Shown piece after piece: positions 31,391-39,038 of a DNA stretch of 64,000 nt. The notes beneath the pieces are model-generated. The model worked only from the letters and a program-made list of their open reading frames with translations. It did not search any database and was not told the DNA's origin. The position numbers were made by a program, and so were the translations under genes. How positions within the stretch are numbered: position 1 is the first letter of the stretch; each line of letters starts with the position of its first letter. This DNA comes from Deltaproteobacteria bacterium (GTDB lineage Bacteria > Desulfobacterota > Desulfomonilia > UBA1062), in assembly GCA_029547045.1 (NCBI GenBank), contig JAKPQL010000090.1, forward strand, positions 1 to 64,000, written 5' to 3'.

Positions 31391-31469
31391 TCACAGCCAA
31401 ACCACGGGTAACCGTGGGACGGAAAGCCACGGGTCCGCGCCGCCGCGTCGGGCGGACAGCCGGGTCGCC
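31391..31469 (+). ncRNA. GEMM-I (cyclic di-GMP-I class) riboswitch aptamer, copy 1
   Basis: CACAGCCAAACC-ACGG-GTAA-CCGT-GGGACGGAAAGCCACGGGTCC...GGACAGCCGGGTCGCC; matches the GEMM-I layout GGCAAACC/GNRA/GGGACGCAAAGCCACGGGTC/GACAGCCGGGTTGCC. Confidence 0.88.
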
Positions 31470-31473
31470 TCCT

Positions 31474-31548
31474 TCACAGCCACACCATGGGTAACCATGG
31501 GCCGGAAAGCCACGGGTCCGAAACGAGTGTGCGGACAGCCGGGCTGCC
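31474..31548 (+). ncRNA. GEMM-I riboswitch aptamer, copy 2
   Basis: CACAGCCACACCATGG-GTAA-CCATGGGCCGGAAAGCCACGGGTCCG...CGGACAGCCGGGCTGCC. Confidence 0.87.
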
Positions 31549-31573
31549 TGAGAAGGCTTCGACAGAATCTCAC

Positions 31574-31643
31574 TCACAGCCACACCAGGGGTAACCCTGG
31601 GCCGGAAAGCCACGGGTCCACGTCAGTGGACAGCCGGGTTGCC
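31574..31643 (+). ncRNA. GEMM-I riboswitch aptamer, copy 3
   Basis: CACAGCCACACCAGGG-GTAA-CCCTGGGCCGGAAAGCCACGGGTCCA...TGGACAGCCGGGTTGCC. Confidence 0.88.
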
Positions 31644-31675
31644 TGGAGAACCTCATCAGAAAGGAGTATTTTCCA

Positions 31676-32149
31676 ATGAAGAACAAGAGTCTCTTTGCCG
31701 CTCTGTGTATGGTCGGTCTGCTTATACTCCCCTGCGCGGCGTCCGCGCAGATGGTGGCCATGTCCGACGACGAGCTGCGTGAAATCGTTGGTCAGGCAGG
31801 CATTGACTTCAACACCCACATCGACAACATGCCTGCCATGGGCGGTCTCCTCAACTACAGCGATGTCACCATCATCGGTTCCGTAGACTCACGGGGCTCC
31901 TCCACCATGGACCAGAACTTCATCAACCAGATGGCCATGCCGGGCTTCGGCATGATGGGCCTCGGGTTCATGGGCCTCGGCTCCATGGGTCTCGGCACTC
32001 ACGTGATCGACATGACCATCGACATCGACCAGTTCACCATCGGCGCCATCCGTGTAGGGAACAACACCACCGGGCCGGAGCTCGGCAGTCTGTCCATATA
32101 CGATATGCACGCAGAGATCATGGGAACAGTATCAATATCGGCGCGCTAG
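31676..32149 (+). CDS. Secreted protein of unknown function under GEMM-I control
   Basis: Signal peptide MKNKSLFAALCMVGLLILPCAASAQ; MSDDELREIVGQAGIDF motif reminiscent of DUF6160/FilA-like secreted proteins; RBS aaaggag. Confidence 0.8.
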   Translation: MKNKSLFAALCMVGLLILPCAASAQMVAMSDDELREIVGQAGIDFNTHIDNMPAMGGLLNYSDVTIIGSVDSRGSSTMDQNFINQMAMPGFGMMGLGFMGLGSMGLGTHVIDMTIDIDQFTIGAIRVGNNTTGPELGSLSIYDMHAEIMGTVSISAR

Positions 32150-32228
32150 AACGCACCTCGTTGCTCTTTTACCCCATTCCTCCTCGATGTCCCGTCTGAG
32201 GGTCGACGGGAGATCACCGTGATCCACC

Positions 32229-32263
32229 TGTACGGCAGTGCCTACTGCCGTACAAGTCTTTTT
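32229..32263 (+). terminator. Intrinsic terminator of the riboswitch-controlled gene
   Basis: TGTACGGCAGT-GCCT-ACTGCCGTACA-AGTCTTTTT, perfect 11-bp stem. Confidence 0.93.
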
Positions 32264-33045
32264 CGCTCCACCCCCTCAGGCCCCACGGGGTCCGTGCGCC
32301 GGTGCGGGGTGATGTCGATCCCCCCCCTGCGGGTGTAGAAGCACGTCACCAGGAGGCGCTCCGGGGCGCACCGGGTCATGATGTCGCAGTAGATCCGCTC
32401 ACACACCTCTTCCGCGAAACCAGGATGGTTCCGGTACGAGCACAGGTACCTCAGCAGGCCGCCATGGTCCATGGCCGCTCCCCGATAGCCGATGACCACG
32501 CTCGCCCAGTCCGGCTGCCCCGTGATGGGGCACAGGGTCCGCAGGAGCTCCGTATGGAGGGTCTCCTCCTGCCGGTTCTGGCCGATGGAGAGCAGGGCCG
32601 GGTCCGGCCCTGCCAGATCCCCCATGGCGAGGTCGAGATCGTCCAGGCACGTCCCGTCCAGGCGCTCCACGGGCATCATGTCGGAGAACGCCCGCGGACC
32701 GATGATCCTGACCTCGATCCACCCGGGGGTGAGCAGGTTGGCCAGGTCATGCCGGAGCACTCCCTCCAGTTCCGGCGCCGAACCGAACCGCTCGCCGGCG
32801 AGGCCTCCCAGGTAGAGCTTGAGCGATTTCGACTCCACAATGGACTGGCTCGTCACCGGGTATGCGAGCTCCAGGATGCCCGCCTCCGGTCTGCCCCTGA
32901 GGTTCAGCCAGGAGAGCTCGTAGCATCGCCAGAGGTCATAGCCGTGGACCGGCACCGGGCAGGGCCTGCGCCTGATGGGGAAGAGCACCGAGGGGTCACG
33001 GCCCGGTGGCAGGTTCACCTTCCTGCCCAGCGGCATCCTGCTCAT
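32242..33045 (-). CDS. queF: NADPH-dependent 7-cyano-7-deazaguanine reductase QueF (long form)
   Basis: DLWRCYELSWLNLRGRPEAGILELAYPVTSQSIVESKSLKLYL...LRTLCPITGQPDWASVVIGY. Confidence 0.95.
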   Translation of the reverse strand: MSRMPLGRKVNLPPGRDPSVLFPIRRRPCPVPVHGYDLWRCYELSWLNLRGRPEAGILELAYPVTSQSIVESKSLKLYLGGLAGERFGSAPELEGVLRHDLANLLTPGWIEVRIIGPRAFSDMMPVERLDGTCLDDLDLAMGDLAGPDPALLSIGQNRQEETLHTELLRTLCPITGQPDWASVVIGYRGAAMDHGGLLRYLCSYRNHPGFAEEVCERIYCDIMTRCAPERLLVTCFYTRRGGIDITPHRRTDPVGPEGVERKRLVRQ

Positions 33046-33704
33046 GCCAGGTACCTCGTGGGGTCAAGGCCGCTGTCGTGCTCCAGGGCATATTTCCTCT
33101 CCAGACAGGTGGCGCAGGTCCCGCAGTGCAGGTCCAGGCCCTTGTAGCACGACCAGGTCCTGGTGAAATCCACTCCCATATCCCTGCCGATCCTGGCGAT
33201 GGCTCGCTTGTCGAGGCCTGCGAAGGGCGCCTCGATGCGTACCCCTGCAAAGGTCCCCAGGGTGGCAGCCCGGGACATGGCCTCTATGAAATCGTTCGTG
33301 CAGTCAGGATACACGGGGTGGTCTCCCGCGTGGGACGCAATGAGAACTAGCGGTATGGCGTGGGTCTCCGCATAGCCTGCTGCCACGGAGAGCATGATCC
33401 CGTTCCTGAAGGGCACCACCGTGGACGAGATGGAATCCGCCCGGTACGGGCCGTCAGGTATCTCCTCCCCGGAGAGCAGCAGGCTCGAGGTGAAGAGCGT
33501 GCCGAAGAAGGGCAGGTCCACCTCGGTGAAGACCGCCCCGCAGTTCTGGGCCAGCAGTCGTGCCATGGCGATCTCCTTCCGGGAGTGCTTGGATCCGTAG
33601 TTGAAGTTCAGTGTGTGGACAGTGCCATGGCGCTTCACCGCCCAGGCCAGGAGCACCGCCGAATCCATACCGCCGGAGAGCAGGATCACCGCCGCGTCAT
33701 TCAT
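33042..33704 (-). CDS. queC: 7-cyano-7-deazaguanine synthase QueC
   Basis: AVILLSGGMDSAVLLAWAVKRHGTVHTLNFNYGSKHSRKE...CGTCATCLERK. Confidence 0.95.
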   Translation of the reverse strand: MNDAAVILLSGGMDSAVLLAWAVKRHGTVHTLNFNYGSKHSRKEIAMARLLAQNCGAVFTEVDLPFFGTLFTSSLLLSGEEIPDGPYRADSISSTVVPFRNGIMLSVAAGYAETHAIPLVLIASHAGDHPVYPDCTNDFIEAMSRAATLGTFAGVRIEAPFAGLDKRAIARIGRDMGVDFTRTWSCYKGLDLHCGTCATCLERKYALEHDSGLDPTRYLA

Positions 33705-34336
33705 ACACCCCTCCTCTGGCCGAAGACCAGCACGTGGAGCCTCGGCGTCATGTGGTACCCGTGGTCTCTGCAGAAGGCGAAGACGGTCTCCATCCGCTGC
33801 AGCTGTTCCTCCCTGGTGGCGCCCATGGGCATGATGAAAACCCGTTCGGCATCCAGGGCATGCACCCGCACGAAGGCGTCGATCTCCCGCAGCGACGGCA
33901 GGTCATCCGCCACGAACTTGTAGCAGTCCGCCCTTTGGAGAGCCTGTGCCGAGCAGTGCCAGGAGCCGTCGATGTGCTTTGGGCTCAGGACGATGGCGGC
34001 CCCCTGCACCTCGGGGATCCCCGCCTTGCCGCTGGTTTCGTAGCATAGGCGGTACCCCCTGTTCACGAGGGCGTCGTGCAGTCCCTTCAGGCCGGATTCC
34101 CACTGCAGGAACGGCTCGCCCCCGGTGATGACCACGTCCCTCCCGGGATACCGCCCCACCTCGAGGAGGATCTCGTCGATGCCCATCTCCCTGAACTCGT
34201 GCCAGGCGTACGGGGTGTCGCACCATGGGCACAGGGGCTCGATGCAGCCGCCCAGGCGGATGAAGATCGAAGGTGTCCCCAGCATGGGCCCTTCGCCCTG
34301 CAGGGAATGGAAGATCTCAGTGATCACGAGCTTCAT
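33701..34336 (-). CDS. queE: 7-carboxy-7-deazaguanine synthase QueE (radical SAM)
   Basis: MKLVITEIFHSLQGEGPMLGTPSIFIRLGGCIEPLCPWCDTPYAW...VVITGGEPFLQ; adjacent to queC/queF. Confidence 0.93.
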   Translation of the reverse strand: MKLVITEIFHSLQGEGPMLGTPSIFIRLGGCIEPLCPWCDTPYAWHEFREMGIDEILLEVGRYPGRDVVITGGEPFLQWESGLKGLHDALVNRGYRLCYETSGKAGIPEVQGAAIVLSPKHIDGSWHCSAQALQRADCYKFVADDLPSLREIDAFVRVHALDAERVFIMPMGATREEQLQRMETVFAFCRDHGYHMTPRLHVLVFGQRRGV

Positions 34337-34508
34337 GGCACCCGCTGCTACGCTCCTTCATGACAGGATGGTTCCTGGCCAGGCATTATACATCAGGGGT
34401 GGCGGGAAATCCACGCCCCGACCGTCGCCGGTGCAAGGCCTGGGATCCTGATGAGAATGCCGCGACTCCAGGGACTTCCAGGGTTTCCCAGATAACCATT
34501 CACACACG

Positions 34509-34544
34509 TTGTATTTTCTGCTAGGAGTACTTACGATAATACAA
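34509..34544. promoter_or_regulatory. Candidate operator dyad upstream of the ATP-grasp gene
   Basis: TTGTATT-N22-AATACAA. Confidence 0.35.
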
Positions 34545-34563
34545 TGCAGGAGAGGGGGGACCC

Positions 34564-35247
34564 ATGAAGATCATTCAAGACGCATTGCAGCGGGGGGACA
34601 AGGCCCTGAACGAGTACGAGTCCAAGCAGCTCCTGAGCGCCTACTCCATCCCGGTGACCAAGGAATTCGTGGCGGGCAGTGTCGCCGATGCCCTCTCGTT
34701 CGCCCGCCAGATCGGCTACCCCGTGGTGCTCAAGGGGTCTTCCCGCACGCTCACCCACAAGACCGAGCACCGCCTCATCGAGCTCGGCATCGACAGCGAC
34801 GCGGCCCTGGAGAGGGCGTACCAGGCACTCCAGGAGCGCGGACACGGACAGCTCGACGGCATCCTGGTCCAGCAGATGGTCAAAGGCGAGCGCGAGCTGG
34901 TGGCGGGCCTCATCCGCGATCCCCAGTTCGGGCCCTGTGTCATGTTCGGCCTGGGCGGCATCTTCACCGAGGTACTCAAGGACGTCACCTTCCGGGTCGC
35001 GCCGCTGGAGATGCGCGATGCCTTCGAGATGATGGACGAGATCAAGGCCAGGAAACTCCTGGACGCCTTCCGGGGCAAGCCCGCCGTGAACCGGGAGGTG
35101 CTCGCAAAGGCGCTGGTGAACCTCGGCAGGATAGGCCTCGAGGTGGAAGAGGTGGCGGAGATCGACATCAACCCCATGATCATCCACGAGGACATGCCCA
35201 TCGCCGTGGACGCCCTGGTGGTGTTGAGGAACCCCAAAGCCTCCTAG
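34564..35247 (+). CDS. ATP-grasp subunit of ADP-forming acyl-CoA synthetase (beta-type), stand-alone
   Basis: LNEYESKQLLSAYSIPVTKEFVAGSVADALSFARQIGYPVVLKGSS...FGLGGIFTEVLKDVTFRVAPL...EIDINPMII. Confidence 0.9.
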   Translation: MKIIQDALQRGDKALNEYESKQLLSAYSIPVTKEFVAGSVADALSFARQIGYPVVLKGSSRTLTHKTEHRLIELGIDSDAALERAYQALQERGHGQLDGILVQQMVKGERELVAGLIRDPQFGPCVMFGLGGIFTEVLKDVTFRVAPLEMRDAFEMMDEIKARKLLDAFRGKPAVNREVLAKALVNLGRIGLEVEEVAEIDINPMIIHEDMPIAVDALVVLRNPKAS

Positions 35248-35251
35248 CGCA

Positions 35252-36202
35252 ATGCCCCTGCTCCCCGAGCACGCGCTCTTCATGGCGCCCATGGTGGACC
35301 TGAGCCATGTGGCCTACCAGGAGCTCGTGCGCTCCTTCACGGGCTGCGACCTGGTGTACTCCGAGATGCTCAACGCCCGCATCGTACCCGACGAGAACCC
35401 CAGGACCTCGGTGTACCTGAAGTGGACCAGGCTCGATGACCTCATCGTGCAGATCGCGGGCAATGACCCGGCCAGGATGAGAGATTCCGCCGCCAGGCTG
35501 GATGCGTTGTCCCCCTTCGGGATAGACGTGAACATGGGATGCTGGCTCAAGAAGGTCACCTGCCACGGGTGGGGGGCGGGCCTCATGAAGGACCCCTCCC
35601 GGGCCGGGGCGGTGGTGGAGGCGGTGAGGAAGGTGGTGAACAGGCCCCTGTCCGTCAAGATGAGGATCGGGTACTCCCCGGACAGGCGGGCCATGCTGGA
35701 CTTCGCGGACATGCTCGTGGATGCGGGAATCGATTTCCTGGTGCTCCACGCCCGGACCGTTCAGGACGGCATGTCCCGAAGGGCACGGTGGGAGTACATA
35801 GCCGCCCTGAAGGAGCATGTGAAGGTGCCGGTGGTGGGCAACGGCGACGTGGTGACGCCGGCGGATGCCCTGGACATGTTTCAAAAGACCGGCTGCGACG
35901 GGGTCATGGTGGGCAGGCAGGCCCTCGTGAAGCCGTGGATCTTCCGGGACATCAGGGCCCTGCTCGCCGGGCATGAGCCTCCCGCGCCACCGGACCTCAA
36001 GGGGGTTATGCTCCACCTGCTGGACCTCCTCAGCGGGCACTTCCCCCCCGACGTGGCCCTCAAGCGCTTCAAGACGGCCATGGTCTGGCTGTCCCAGAAC
36101 CTGGCCTTCGGCCATCACCTCGCCAAGGGCGTAAGCAGGGAGAAGACCCTGGACGGGGCCCGGGCCTGCATTGCAGATGCCTTTGAGCGGGGCATCACCT
36201 GA
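35252..36202 (+). CDS. tRNA-dihydrouridine synthase family protein
   Basis: MAPMVDLSHVAYQELVRSFTGCDLVYSEML...DVNMGCWLKKVTCHGWGAGLMKDP...GNGDVVTPADALDM...GCDGVMVGRQALVKPW. Confidence 0.88.
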   Translation: MPLLPEHALFMAPMVDLSHVAYQELVRSFTGCDLVYSEMLNARIVPDENPRTSVYLKWTRLDDLIVQIAGNDPARMRDSAARLDALSPFGIDVNMGCWLKKVTCHGWGAGLMKDPSRAGAVVEAVRKVVNRPLSVKMRIGYSPDRRAMLDFADMLVDAGIDFLVLHARTVQDGMSRRARWEYIAALKEHVKVPVVGNGDVVTPADALDMFQKTGCDGVMVGRQALVKPWIFRDIRALLAGHEPPAPPDLKGVMLHLLDLLSGHFPPDVALKRFKTAMVWLSQNLAFGHHLAKGVSREKTLDGARACIADAFERGIT

Positions 36203-36299
36203 TCGGCCTTGAATTTTTCACCCAGGAATGTATAACGGGGCTGCACGGCGCATGCCCTGTGCCGGTGCGGACTCCCCCCTTTCAGTCAAGGAGTGATGC

Positions 36300-37505
36300 A
36301 TGAAACAGATCGACCTGATGAAAGAGCTCCACACCCCTTCGGACAAGAAGATCGTCATGCTGGTCATGGACGGCCTGGGCGGGCTCCCTGACGCGAGCGG
36401 CATGACCGAACTGGAGGCAGCCCTCACCCCCAACCTGGACAGGCTCGCCAGGGATTCCATCTGCGGGCTCTCCACGCCCATCGCGCCCGGCATCACCCCG
36501 GGCAGCGGCCCCGGCCACCTGGGGCTCTTCGGCTACGAGCCGCTTGAATACCAGATCGGCAGGGGCGTGCTGGAGGCTCTGGGCATCGGGCTCACCCTCA
36601 CCCCGCAAAGCCTGGCCGCCCGCGGCAACTTCTGCACCCTGGATCCGGTGAGCGGCGTGATCACCGACCGCAGGGCGGGAAGGATCCCCACCCACAAGTG
36701 CGCAGAGCTCGTGCAAAAGCTCAAACCCATCACCCTGGACGGGGTGAAGGTGGTGGTGGAGCCGGTGAAGGACTACCGGTTCGCCCTGATCCTCGAAGGC
36801 GAGGGCCTCCAGGAAGGCCTCAGCGAGACCGACCCCCAGAAGACCGGACTCAGGCCCCTGCCGGTGGAGCCCCTGCAGCCCGGGGCGAAGAAGAGCGCCG
36901 AGCTCCTGAACGCCTGGATCGCCAAGGCCCTCGAGGTGCTCAAGGGCGAGTCCCCGGCCAACGGGTGCACCCTGCGGGGCATCGCAAGGGACCCGGGGCT
37001 GCCGGGCTACAAGGAGGTCTACGGGCTGAACGCCTGCGCCATCGCCACCTACCCCATGTACAAGGGCCTTGCCCGGCTGGTGGGCATGGACGTGCTGGAG
37101 GCTGGCGATACCATTGCGAGCGAGGTGAAGACGCTCCGTGAGGCGTGGGACCGCTACGACTTCTTCTTCTTCCACGTGAAGAAGACCGACTCGGCGGGCG
37201 AGGACGGCAACTTCGCGGCCAAGGTCAAGGTCATCGAGGAGACCGATGCCGTCATCCCGGAGATCCTGGCGCTCAAGCCGAACGTCCTGCTCATCACCGG
37301 CGACCACTCCACACCGGCACTCCAGAAGTCTCACTCCTGGCACGAGCTCCCGGTGCTCTTCCACGCGGACAACATCCGCACGGACCAGGTGACCTCCTTC
37401 GGCGAGCGGGCGTGCATGGCGGGCGGCCTCGGGCACATCCGGCACGTGGACCTCATGCCGCTGGCCATGGCCCATGCGGACAGGCTCACCAAGTACGGCG
37501 CTTAG
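36300..37505 (+). CDS. apgM: 2,3-bisphosphoglycerate-independent phosphoglycerate mutase (ApgM type)
   Basis: KIVMLVMDGLGGLPDASGMTELEAALTPNLDRLARDSICGLSTPIAPGITPGSGPGHLGLFGYEP. Confidence 0.95.
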   Translation: MKQIDLMKELHTPSDKKIVMLVMDGLGGLPDASGMTELEAALTPNLDRLARDSICGLSTPIAPGITPGSGPGHLGLFGYEPLEYQIGRGVLEALGIGLTLTPQSLAARGNFCTLDPVSGVITDRRAGRIPTHKCAELVQKLKPITLDGVKVVVEPVKDYRFALILEGEGLQEGLSETDPQKTGLRPLPVEPLQPGAKKSAELLNAWIAKALEVLKGESPANGCTLRGIARDPGLPGYKEVYGLNACAIATYPMYKGLARLVGMDVLEAGDTIASEVKTLREAWDRYDFFFFHVKKTDSAGEDGNFAAKVKVIEETDAVIPEILALKPNVLLITGDHSTPALQKSHSWHELPVLFHADNIRTDQVTSFGERACMAGGLGHIRHVDLMPLAMAHADRLTKYGA

Positions 37506-37523
37506 GGAGAGGGGGAGAAGACG

Positions 37524-38636
37524 GTGAGCGCGAAGACCCGGGTTGCCATCATCTTCGTCGGCGTCTCCACCGAGCACGACGTGTCCGTGGTTTCAGCCTC
37601 GTCCATCGTGCGGAGCATCAATGCGGACAGGTTCGAGACGGTGCTCGTGGGCATCGACAAGGACGGCAGGTGGCTCCTGGGAGACGGCGCCTTCGACGCC
37701 CTGAAGAACGGGAGAACCTCGGCCGTGGAACCGGTGATCCTCTCCACGGATCCCCAGACCCGGGGCTTCCTCCACCTGGGATCCTCTCGCCTGACCCCGG
37801 TGGATGTCATCTTCCCGGTGCTCCACGGTCCCCGCGGGGAGGACGGCACCATCCAGGGGCTCTTCGAGCTCGCCAATATCGCCTACGTGGGGTGCGACAC
37901 CATGGCATCGGCCATCGCCATGGACAAGGACATGACCAAGAGGGTCCTTGCCCAGCACGGCATCCCGGTGGCCAAGGGCACGTGCGTCACCCGGTGGATG
38001 TGGGACACCGACCGGGACGAGGTCCTCAGGGAGATCGCGGACACCCTGACCCTGCCCCTGTTCATCAAGCCCGCCACCATGGGTTCCAGCATCGGTGTGA
38101 CCAAGGCGGCGGACATGGATGCCGTGGCCAGGGGGCTGGAATACGGCCTGGGCTTTTCCACCAAGGCCGTGGTGGAGCAGTCGGTGGAAGGGGCGCTGGA
38201 GGTGGAGATCGCTGTGCTCGGCAACAACGAGCCGAAGGCCTCCGTGCCCGGCCAGGTCATCCCCAGCGGCGAGTTCTACGACTTCAACGCCAAGTATGTG
38301 GACAATGCAAGCGAGCTCATCATCCCGGCAAGGATCGGCAAGGTGATCGCCGAGGAGATGCAGTTCGCCGCAGTGGACGCCTTCGTGGCCATCGGCGGTT
38401 CCGGCATGGCGCGCATCGACTTCCTCGTGTCCGCCGACAGGGAAAGCTTCTTCCTCAACGAGATCAATCCCATCCCGGGGTTCACGAGCATCTCCATGTA
38501 CCCCAAGCTCTGGGAGGCCACGGGCCTGCCCTACGGCGAACTCCTCACCAAGCTCATCGAGCTCGCCCTCAAGCGCTTCGAGATGAACCAGTCTCTCACC
38601 AGGACCATTGTCCTGGAAAAGGGGATCGGGGTGTAA
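37524..38636 (+). CDS. ddl: D-alanine--D-alanine ligase
   Basis: VAIIFVGVSTEHDVSVVSASSIV...VLHGPRGEDGTIQGLFELANIAYVGCD...FFLNEINPIPGFTSISMYPKLW. Confidence 0.95.
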   Translation: MSAKTRVAIIFVGVSTEHDVSVVSASSIVRSINADRFETVLVGIDKDGRWLLGDGAFDALKNGRTSAVEPVILSTDPQTRGFLHLGSSRLTPVDVIFPVLHGPRGEDGTIQGLFELANIAYVGCDTMASAIAMDKDMTKRVLAQHGIPVAKGTCVTRWMWDTDRDEVLREIADTLTLPLFIKPATMGSSIGVTKAADMDAVARGLEYGLGFSTKAVVEQSVEGALEVEIAVLGNNEPKASVPGQVIPSGEFYDFNAKYVDNASELIIPARIGKVIAEEMQFAAVDAFVAIGGSGMARIDFLVSADRESFFLNEINPIPGFTSISMYPKLWEATGLPYGELLTKLIELALKRFEMNQSLTRTIVLEKGIGV

Positions 38637-38705
38637 GGCAGGCGCCGCTCCTGAAGGATGGCTCCCGCGCACGGAATCCCTCCTGCGCCCTGAGAGGATC
38701 GGGCC

Positions 38706-39038
38706 CTACCTGAGGGGGACCCTCACGGAGAGTCCGTACACGGTCTCCTTCTCACCCCGGGGCGTGGTGTACGAGTAGAACATGGGGGAGATCTCATAGA
38801 TTCCGAAGGCGACCCCGCAGAACAGCCCGATGGCCGCCCCCTGGTAGATCCTGTCATAGTGGTCGCTGGGGTGGTCCATGAAGGCCAGGGTGGCCGCGCC
38901 CAGCAGCGTCCCTATGCCCGCCCCCCACAGGCCGTCGATGAGGACCACCTCCAGGGAGGAGGAAGACGCGGCGCAGGACTGGTGCGGCAGACAGAGGAGG
39001 GCCACGCAAACCGTTAGGATGACAGCGATCTTCTTCAT
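38706..39038 (-). CDS. Hypothetical secreted/membrane protein
   Basis: MKKIAVILTVCVALLCLPHQSCAASSSSLEVVLIDGLWGAGIGTLLGAATLAF; signal peptide. Confidence 0.6.
   Translation of the reverse strand: MKKIAVILTVCVALLCLPHQSCAASSSSLEVVLIDGLWGAGIGTLLGAATLAFMDHPSDHYDRIYQGAAIGLFCGVAFGIYEISPMFYSYTTPRGEKETVYGLSVRVPLR

Noticed and set aside
31391-31643. Regularly recurring ACGGGT/GGAAAGCC blocks as a CRISPR array or protein-coding repeat
   Set aside because: Repeat units contain covarying hairpins and match the GEMM-I consensus; spacing and lack of unique spacers do not fit CRISPR, and the ORFs across the region are short shadow frames.
34337-34560. preQ1 riboswitch upstream of queECF
   Set aside because: No preQ1-I/II/III-like pseudoknot pattern recognised in the gap upstream of queE.
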